DNA of 18,335 nucleotides from Bacteroidales bacterium. Its GTDB lineage: Bacteria; Bacteroidota; Bacteroidia; Bacteroidales; UBA7960. Of the stretch, positions 14,610 through 18,335 are shown one piece after another. The stretch covers positions 1 through 18,335 of the forward strand of contig SLSG01000213.1 in NCBI GenBank assembly GCA_007130545.1, read 5' to 3'. The position numbers and the translations under genes are program-made. The first letter of the stretch is position 1. Each line of letters begins with the position of its first letter. A model generated the notes under the pieces. It saw only the letters and a list, made by a program, of their open reading frames with translations, was not told where the DNA came from and made no database searches.

Positions 14610-14972
14610 TCATATCCCGGGGGAGAAGGCCCCCGGGATGTGGTGCAGGCGGGCATCCTCTTTGTCGATCAACACGGAAATGATATCGAACCTCACCTCC
14701 AGGTCAAGGCGGTGCTTGAGCAGGTAGTGGTTGGCGCACCTGATCAGGTGTTTTTGCTTTTTTTTGTTTACAAAGCTTTCCGGCTCGCCAAACCTTGTGG
14801 TGGTCCTGGTCTTCACTTCCACAATGACCAGGAGTTCATCGAGCCTGGCGATGATGTCCACTTCCCTGTGGTTGGAATGCCAATTGGTTTCCAATATCTC
14901 ATAGCCCTCCAGGCGAAGGTGCTGCAATGCCAGCTTCTCGCCCTTCTTTCCTGTCTGGTGCAATTCAGCCAT
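14610..14972 (-). CDS. yraN: YraN family endonuclease-like protein (UPF0102)
   Basis: This 120-residue cytoplasmic protein matches the UPF0102/YraN family in length and motif order: GEKLALQHLRLEGYEILETNW (11-31), REVDIIA (36-42), VIVEVKTR (49-56) and a Lys-rich helix KKKQKHLIRCANHYLLK (70-86). The D-x(n)-ExK arrangement (Asp39, Glu52, Lys54) is that of a PD-(D/E)xK nuclease fold; the family's substrate and role are not settled. The end of the gene overlaps a strong GC-rich hairpin, so the final residues IPGAFSPGI are encoded by the hairpin arms. It is the last gene of pssA-purS-yraN, starting 8 bases after purS stops. Confidence 0.92.
   Translation of the reverse strand: MAELHQTGKKGEKLALQHLRLEGYEILETNWHSNHREVDIIARLDELLVIVEVKTRTTTRFGEPESFVNKKKQKHLIRCANHYLLKHRLDLEVRFDIISVLIDKEDARLHHIPGAFSPGI
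14614..14639. other. Perfect 10-bp hairpin at the convergent tricorn/yraN ends
   Basis: ATCCCGGGGG and CCCCCGGGAT pair perfectly around a 6-base loop (AGAAGG). It lies within the last codons of yraN and just past the tricorn stop. Neither strand has a following T-run, so it is not a classic intrinsic terminator, but it could form the RNA 3' end of both converging transcripts. Confidence 0.6.
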
Positions 14973-14980
14973 TCACCGGG

Positions 14981-15232
14981 TCAGTCCCCATGCAATTCAA
15001 ATTCATAATACTCCATGATGGGGTTGGCAAGGAGTTTCTTACAGGCGGTCTCCACCATTTCCCGGGCAGCTTCCCGGTTTTCGGCTTCAACCTCTAAGCT
15101 GATGTGTTTTCCCATCCGGACATTGGTAATTTCGGGAAGTCCCAGGTTTTGCATGCTGGCCGAGATGGCCTTACCCTGTGGGTCCAATAGTGCCTTGAGG
15201 GGCATCACATTTATTTCTGCACGTAGCTTCAT
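14981..15232 (-). CDS. purS: Phosphoribosylformylglycinamidine synthase subunit PurS
   Basis: This 83-residue protein fits PurS, the small structural subunit that bridges PurL and PurQ in the fourth step of purine synthesis (FGAR to FGAM). Signature stretches are LKALLDPQGKAI (14-25), ITNVRMGKHISLEV (38-51) and a C-terminal ACKKLLANPIMEYYEFEL. The start at 15232 is chosen because it gives the family's usual length and its ATG overlaps the pssA stop (ATGA, 4 bases); the frame is open further upstream but encodes nothing family-like there. A separate purS means this organism probably uses the three-subunit PurS/PurL/PurQ enzyme rather than the single large PurL common in many Bacteroidales; the other subunits are not in the window. 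Confidence 0.92.
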   Translation of the reverse strand: MKLRAEINVMPLKALLDPQGKAISASMQNLGLPEITNVRMGKHISLEVEAENREAAREMVETACKKLLANPIMEYYEFELHGD

Positions 15233-16074
15233 TGGGTGGAAGTATGGGTGTGAAAGTGAAAAATCAGCGACAAAATTAGGTAAAAAACCATGATCAGGGG
15301 AGGGGCCTGCAGCCAAAATAGCATGGCCAGCAGCAGGGAGCCCCCCAGGAACAGGAAGCGGGCCAAGTTCTCCCCGGGCCTGAACCCCTTGAATTTCATG
15401 GAGAACATGCGTATGGGCGAGACCAGCAACCAGGAGAACAACAGGGTAAGCAGCAGCATGGCCCAGACATCGCCGGTCAGCCGTTCGATCAACCCGGTTA
15501 TGGCCCCGCTTTCGGGCCCGAAGGCCAGGACCAGGGGCAGGGACACAAAAAACAACGCATTGGCAGGGGTGGGCAGTCCGATGAAATCATCCCGCTGCCT
15601 TGTGTCGAGGTTGAACATTCCCAGTCGAAGGGCCGAGAACACCGCCAGCAGGAAGGCCAGTAGGGGCAGATGCCGGAGAAACCCGCCAGTGGCCCCGCCA
15701 GCCCCGATGGCCCCGTCGGCCCCGATAGCCCCGATGGCCCCGTCAGCCCCGATGGCCCCGATGGCCCCGTCAGCCCCGATGGCCCCGATGGCCCCGTCAG
15801 CCCCGATGGCAGTCAGCATATAGTGGTATACAATGGCTGCCGGGGCCAGTCCGAAACTTACCAGGTCGGCCAGCGAGTCCAGTTGTTGTCCGAGCGGGGA
15901 GCCCGCCCTGAAGACACGGGCGGCGAAGCCGTCCAGAAAATCCAGCAGGGAGCAGGCCAGGATGAGCATGGCCGATTCGGCCAGTCTTCCCTGCAGCGCA
16001 GCCACTACGGCAAGGCAACCCAAAAACAGGTTCAACAGGGTAATGGTGTTTGGAATGTGTTTTTTGCTGAACAT
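15229..16074 (-). CDS. pssA: CDP-diacylglycerol-serine O-phosphatidyltransferase with repeat insertion
   Basis: This 281-residue integral membrane protein carries the complete CDP-alcohol phosphatidyltransferase signature, D48-G-x2-A-R-x8-G62-x3-D66-x3-D70, and so should make phosphatidylserine from CDP-diacylglycerol and serine, the first step to phosphatidylethanolamine. Hydrophobic helices flank the motif and fill the C-terminal half (for example LPLLAFLLAVFSALRLGMF and VWAMLLLTLLFSWLL). Between the second and third helices, residues about 89-128 are four near-identical nine-residue repeats (ADGAIGAIG) rich in Gly and Ala, not part of the enzyme family, encoded by a 27-bp minisatellite. 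The ATG at 16074 gives the usual MFSKKHIPNTITLLNLFLGC start; 16122 is also open. It is the first gene of a minus-strand operon and is divergent from the small gene at 16095, with only 20 bases between starts. Confidence 0.93.
   Translation of the reverse strand: MFSKKHIPNTITLLNLFLGCLAVVAALQGRLAESAMLILACSLLDFLDGFAARVFRAGSPLGQQLDSLADLVSFGLAPAAIVYHYMLTAIGADGAIGAIGADGAIGAIGADGAIGAIGADGAIGAGGATGGFLRHLPLLAFLLAVFSALRLGMFNLDTRQRDDFIGLPTPANALFFVSLPLVLAFGPESGAITGLIERLTGDVWAMLLLTLLFSWLLVSPIRMFSMKFKGFRPGENLARFLFLGGSLLLAMLFWLQAPPLIMVFYLILSLIFHFHTHTSTQ
15706..15813 (-). repeat. 27-bp minisatellite inside pssA (four copies)
   Basis: The core GATGGCCCCGTC recurs at 15706, 15733, 15760 and 15787, exactly 27 bases apart, within a run built from CCCCGATGG and CCCCGTCAG blocks. 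The period is a multiple of three, so copy number changes keep the pssA frame. Copies 2-4 are almost identical and copy 1 has single-base variants (CGTCGGC, GATAGC), suggesting recent expansion. Confidence 0.92.
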
Positions 16075-16094
16075 ACCGGGTCCGTATTGGTTTA

Positions 16095-16364
16095 ATGGAT
16101 AACAATCAAGAAGCCATGACAAAAGAGATGTTTGAAAACGCCCCGCTTGACCGCAAGGTTTACAAGGTGTTTGAGAGCGGACGAGAGTTGGCCTCCAGGC
16201 AGTTCCTTCATTGTCACATCAAACTTTTTGCCCTGGGCGACTTTTACGTCGAGGTATTCTACGTGCCGGCCACCAACAAGATCCATAAGGTTGACACCCT
16301 CAGCCTGGACGAGGTTCTGCAAATTTACCAAAACCAACTGGATATTTCGGGCCTCTTAAAATAA
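16095..16364 (+). CDS. Small conserved-looking protein of unknown function
   Basis: This is an 89-residue, probably cytoplasmic protein with no signal peptide or membrane segment. It is mixed alpha/beta by pattern: a charged N-terminal helix (MTKEMFENAPLDRKVYKVFESGRELA), then strands (HCHIKLFALGDFYVEVFYVPATNKIHKV) and a final helix (LSLDEVLQIYQNQLDISGLL). I do not recognise a family. The start ATG at 16095 is 20 bases from the divergent pssA start, so its promoter must lie in or next to the first pssA codons; no clear TAnnTTTG is visible. The gap after it (157 bases) carries the rpsU promoter, so it appears to be transcribed alone. Confidence 0.7.
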   Translation: MDNNQEAMTKEMFENAPLDRKVYKVFESGRELASRQFLHCHIKLFALGDFYVEVFYVPATNKIHKVDTLSLDEVLQIYQNQLDISGLLK

Positions 16365-16431
16365 AGTCCGTCAGCCTTTGCCCGCTGCGCCCGGGGTTTT
16401 CCGGTAAAAAGATGCAAATTTCTTTTTCTTT

Positions 16432-16462
16432 TTTGAATTCTGAAAAACTCTTTTTATCTTTG
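16432..16462 (+). promoter_or_regulatory. Canonical Bacteroidota promoter of rpsU
   Basis: TTTG (16432-16435), a 19-base spacer, and TATCTTTG (16455-16462) match the Bacteroidota TTTG-N19-TAnnTTTG consensus perfectly. Transcription should start near 16469, giving a leader of about 53 bases before rpsU. Confidence 0.85.
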
Positions 16463-16521
16463 CATCCCCGTTTGGGAAAGTAGGATACCATCCGTTAAAC
16501 AAAATAAAGAAAGAGGAAAGC

Positions 16522-16716
16522 ATGATCATTGTTCCCATTAAAGAAGGTGAAAACATTGACCGGGTTTTAAAGAAACTGAAAAGAAAGTTCGAAAAAACCG
16601 GTGTTTTGCGTGAATTGCGTGAGCGTCAGAAGTTTACCAAGCCTTCTGTGAAGAAGCGCGAAGAGAAACTGAAAGCCATTTACATTCAGAAGCTGCAAAA
16701 CGAGGAAGACGCCTGA
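16522..16716 (+). CDS. rpsU: 30S ribosomal protein bS21
   Basis: The 64-residue product is a typical Bacteroidota bS21: MIIVPIKEGENIDRVLKKLKRKFEKTGVLRELRERQKF and a Lys/Glu-rich C-terminal helix. bS21 binds the small subunit near the anti-Shine-Dalgarno region of 16S rRNA. In Bacteroidota the protein and the ribosome context are linked to poor use of Shine-Dalgarno sites, and this gene itself lacks a strict AGGAGG, having only AAGAGGAAAGC before the ATG. It has its own strong promoter. The downstream gap (16717-16814) holds a weak ATGCC/GGCAT hairpin and a second promoter candidate for the recombinase gene. Confidence 0.97.
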   Translation: MIIVPIKEGENIDRVLKKLKRKFEKTGVLRELRERQKFTKPSVKKREEKLKAIYIQKLQNEEDA

Positions 16717-16754
16717 TAAGGAATTATTTGCCAAGCTTTTTTTCGGAAGAAATT

Positions 16755-16786
16755 TTTGCAGATGCCGGTTTTTTGGCATAACTTTA
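16755..16786 (+). promoter_or_regulatory. Possible promoter of the Xer recombinase gene
   Basis: TTTG (16755-16758) lies 20 bases before TAACTTTA (16779-16786), a seven-of-eight match to TAnnTTTG, 28 bases upstream of the ATG at 16815. It is weaker than the rpsU and tRNA promoters. Confidence 0.35.
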
Positions 16787-16814
16787 AGCAAAGATTTCTT
16801 CTTTTTTTGACCTC

Positions 16815-17705
16815 ATGGGAAGCCGTTCTGACCAATTTCTTTCATACCTGCAACAAGAGAAGCGTTACTCCCCTCACACGCTGACGGCCTATGAGAATGA
16901 CCTCAAACAATTCTCAGACTATATTTCTGATCAATACGGACTGGACAATCTGCTGGAGGTGGATGCCGCTCTGCTTCGCTCGTGGTTTGCTTTGTTAATG
17001 TCGGATGGGTACTCACGGGGAAGTATCAACCGGAAGATGTCCTCCCTTAAATCCTTTTACAAATACCATTTGAAAAACGGGGACATTGTCATGAACCCGA
17101 TGGACAGGCTGCGGTCAGTCAAAAAGGAACGCAAGCTGCCAGTGTTCGTGCATGAGGATAAGCTGTCGGAACTGTTTGACAAACAAGACTTCAAGCAGGA
17201 TTTTCCGGGCCTGCGGGACCTGCTGATGTTGGAACTGTTGTATACCACCGGAATCAGGCTGTCAGAATTGTTGAACCTGCGGCATGCGGACGTAGACACC
17301 GGTGGGAATACAATCCGGGTAACGGGCAAGCGTGACAAGCAACGGATGATCCCGTTGCTGGAGCATGTGAAACAGACCTATCTGCGTTATTGCATGGAAA
17401 AGGAGAAACATTTCGGGGCAGAGGTTTCCGGGGAGGTATTGGTGACCGGTAAGGGGAAAAAACCATATCCCGGATTTGTATATAGACGGGTGATTTTTTA
17501 CCTTCGCAAAGTGACCACCCGGTCAAAAAAAAGTCCCCATGTACTTCGGCACTCATTTGCCACCCATATGCTCGATCACGGGGCCGACCTGAATGCCATC
17601 AAGGAAATCCTGGGTCATGCCAGCCTTGCGGCAACCCAGGTTTATACCCATAACACCATCGAGAAGATTAAATCCATTTATAAACAAGCCCACCCAAAGG
17701 CATAA
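16815..17705 (+). CDS. xerC: Tyrosine recombinase of the XerC/XerD type
   Basis: This 296-residue protein has the full Xer layout: an N-terminal SAM-like core-binding domain (1-85, with YSPHTLTAYENDLKQF and INRKMSSLKSFYKY) and a C-terminal catalytic domain with all active residues: Arg148 in YTTGIRLSELLNL, Lys172 in TGKRDKQR, His242 and Arg245 in HVLRHSFATH, His268 in LGHASLAATQ, and Tyr277 in VYTHN. Length matches chromosomal dimer-resolution recombinases rather than phage or transposon integrases, and its neighbours (rpsU, hpf, tRNAs) are housekeeping genes. The XerC versus XerD label is not certain from sequence alone. No dif-like site was identified in the window. hpf follows after 16 bases and is likely co-transcribed. 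Confidence 0.95.
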   Translation: MGSRSDQFLSYLQQEKRYSPHTLTAYENDLKQFSDYISDQYGLDNLLEVDAALLRSWFALLMSDGYSRGSINRKMSSLKSFYKYHLKNGDIVMNPMDRLRSVKKERKLPVFVHEDKLSELFDKQDFKQDFPGLRDLLMLELLYTTGIRLSELLNLRHADVDTGGNTIRVTGKRDKQRMIPLLEHVKQTYLRYCMEKEKHFGAEVSGEVLVTGKGKKPYPGFVYRRVIFYLRKVTTRSKKSPHVLRHSFATHMLDHGADLNAIKEILGHASLAATQVYTHNTIEKIKSIYKQAHPKA

Positions 17706-17721
17706 TACTGGAGGATCAATT

Positions 17722-18021
17722 ATGAAAGTATCGATCAGTTCATTGCATTTTAAAAGCGATGTCAAACTGGAAGAGTTCGTCAGGGAGAAAGTTTCCAAGC
17801 TGCCAAATTTATTTGACGGGGTATTAGGCTGTGATGTTACCCTGCGTCTGGATGCCGCGACAAATAATGAAAATAAAATTGCCGAGATACGTGTATTGAT
17901 TCCGGGGAATGACCTGTTCGCCAAAAAACAGGCGAAAACTTTTGAAGAAGCCGTCGATAAATCGGTGGATGCCTTGAGGCGCCAGGTAAAAAAACGCAAG
18001 GAAAAACTTAAAGGAATCTAA
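17722..18021 (+). CDS. hpf: Ribosome hibernation promoting factor, short HPF/RaiA type
   Basis: The 99-residue protein begins MKVSISSLHFKSDVKLEEFVREKVSKLP and continues with the beta-alpha-beta-beta-beta-alpha pattern of the HPF/YfiA family, ending in a very basic tail (RRQVKKRKEKLKGI). It binds the 30S decoding region and helps silence ribosomes when growth slows. It lacks the long HPF C-terminal dimerisation domain, so it is the short form. The start at 17722 is supported by GGAGG at 17710-17714, seven bases upstream, an unusually good Shine-Dalgarno site for this phylum, and by family length; the frame is open further upstream only through the recombinase gene. Confidence 0.93.
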   Translation: MKVSISSLHFKSDVKLEEFVREKVSKLPNLFDGVLGCDVTLRLDAATNNENKIAEIRVLIPGNDLFAKKQAKTFEEAVDKSVDALRRQVKKRKEKLKGI

Positions 18022-18061
18022 AGGATCATCCACGCTGCCAGGGAAAAAAAATAATTTAATT

Positions 18062-18092
18062 TTTGGTAGTATTTAAATCTTTTGTACATTTG
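18062..18092 (+). promoter_or_regulatory. Canonical promoter of the tRNA cluster
   Basis: TTTG (18062-18065), a 19-base spacer and TACATTTG (18085-18092) match the Bacteroidota consensus perfectly. Transcription would begin near 18099, about 32 bases before the first tRNA. Confidence 0.85.
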
Positions 18093-18130
18093 CAGACCTT
18101 TTTAAGGGGTAAATTTTTATGCAAATGATC

Positions 18131-18204
18131 GCCGATGTAGCTCAGTTGGTCAGAGCAGCTGATTTGTAATCAGCCGGTCGGGGGTTCGAATCCCTTCATC
18201 GGCT
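18131..18204 (+). tRNA. tRNA-Thr (TGT anticodon)
   Basis: The cloverleaf is complete: acceptor arms GCCGATG and CATCGGC, D arm AGCTCAGTTGGTCAGAGC, anticodon stem GCTGA/TCAGC with loop TTTGTAA (anticodon TGT), T arm GGGGGTTCGAATCCCTT, discriminator T. The CCA end is not encoded. It is the first of three tRNAs. Confidence 0.95.
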
Positions 18205-18214
18205 CAAAGATTTT

Positions 18215-18296
18215 GGGGGGGTTCCAGAGCGGTCAAATGGGGCAGACTGTAAATCTGTTGGCTAAGCCTTCGGAGGTTCGAATCCTTCCCCCCCCA
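18215..18296 (+). tRNA. tRNA-Tyr (GTA anticodon)
   Basis: Acceptor arms are seven G and seven C; the anticodon stem GCAGA/TCTGT has loop CTGTAAA (anticodon GTA); a long variable arm (TTGGCTAAGCCTTC) marks it as class II; the T arm is GGAGGTTCGAATCCTTC; discriminator A. CCA is not encoded. It starts 10 bases after tRNA-Thr. Confidence 0.95.
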
Positions 18297-18307
18297 CTGG
18301 GTAAAAA

Positions 18308-18335
18308 GCGGAAATAGCTCATCTGGTAGAGCGAC
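18308..18335 (+). tRNA. 5' part of a third tRNA, probably tRNA-Gly (cut by window edge)
   Basis: GCGGAAATAGCTCATCTGGTAGAGCGAC gives an acceptor 5' arm (GCGGAAA) and a complete D arm. The anticodon is outside the window. The sequence and the Thr-Tyr-x order match the usual Bacteroidota cluster, where the third gene is tRNA-Gly. Confidence 0.75.

Noticed and set aside
13972..14613. 213-codon minus-strand open frame within the tricorn gene
   Set aside because: The plus frame encodes the S41 catalytic core; the minus frame has no coherent fold or start signal.
15706..15813. Short regular repeat as a possible CRISPR array
   Set aside because: The units are directly tandem with no spacers, have a 27-base period in frame with pssA, and no cas genes are nearby.
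15670..16095. Plus-strand open frame with collagen-like Gly-Pro-Asp repeats
   Set aside because: It is the antisense reading of the pssA minisatellite and of the rest of pssA. The minus frame has the full phosphatidyltransferase motif, while the plus frame has no other recognisable sequence.
16815..17705. Xer recombinase next to tRNA genes as the integrase of a mobile island
   Set aside because: Length, motifs and the housekeeping neighbours (rpsU, hpf, tRNA cluster) fit a chromosomal Xer. No attachment-site repeats or cargo genes are seen.

Overview
The window reads as ordinary chromosome of a member of the Bacteroidota (Bacteroidetes). Evidence for this: several promoters of the TTTG-N19-TAnnTTTG type, a bacterial GH3-family protein beside a deoxynucleoside kinase, Bacteroidota-style histidine kinase and tricorn proteins, and the order rpsU - xer recombinase - hpf - tRNA-Thr - tRNA-Tyr - tRNA-Gly that in this phylum usually leads into tuf/secE/nusG. 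I cannot name a genus. Coding density is high and no insertion sequence, prophage or CRISPR array is visible.

Layout. (1) 1-1651, minus: start of a deoxynucleoside kinase gene and an upstream GH3-family gene, probably one operon with its own promoter. (2) 1839-3365, plus: an orphan membrane sensor histidine kinase. (3) 3414-7315, plus: five tightly packed or overlapping genes: LolA-like envelope protein, exported YidD-domain protein, two TPR proteins ending in a PGxGxxYAG membrane hairpin (types A and B), and a third helical-repeat protein. (4) 7355-11073, minus: the mirror image of this: LolA-like, exported YidD, TPR type A, TPR type B, then a TM2-domain protein, preceded by another small exported membrane protein related to the TM2 protein at its N-terminus. 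(5) 11287-14571, plus: a large tricorn-like peptidase. (6) 14610-16074, minus: pssA-purS-yraN, a compact operon; PssA carries an in-frame 27-bp minisatellite. (7) 16095-18335, plus: a small unknown gene, rpsU, a Xer recombinase, hpf, and a tRNA cluster cut by the window end.

The most interesting part is 3414-11073. Two copies of the gene set LolA-like / YidD-with-signal-peptide / TPR-A / TPR-B lie tail to tail. The type-specific motifs (A: RSPxxxGxxSAxxPGxGKxYAG ... YLGNIxGS; B: PERAR ... PGLGxxYAG ... YxGGxxxAG) match between the copies in the same gene position, so a whole cassette appears to have been duplicated and inverted long ago. Nearly all products carry signal peptides, and YidD, normally a small cytoplasmic-side factor for membrane protein insertion, is here apparently exported and has an extra cysteine pair. 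The function is unknown; a role in building or maintaining the cell envelope is an inference from the part list only.
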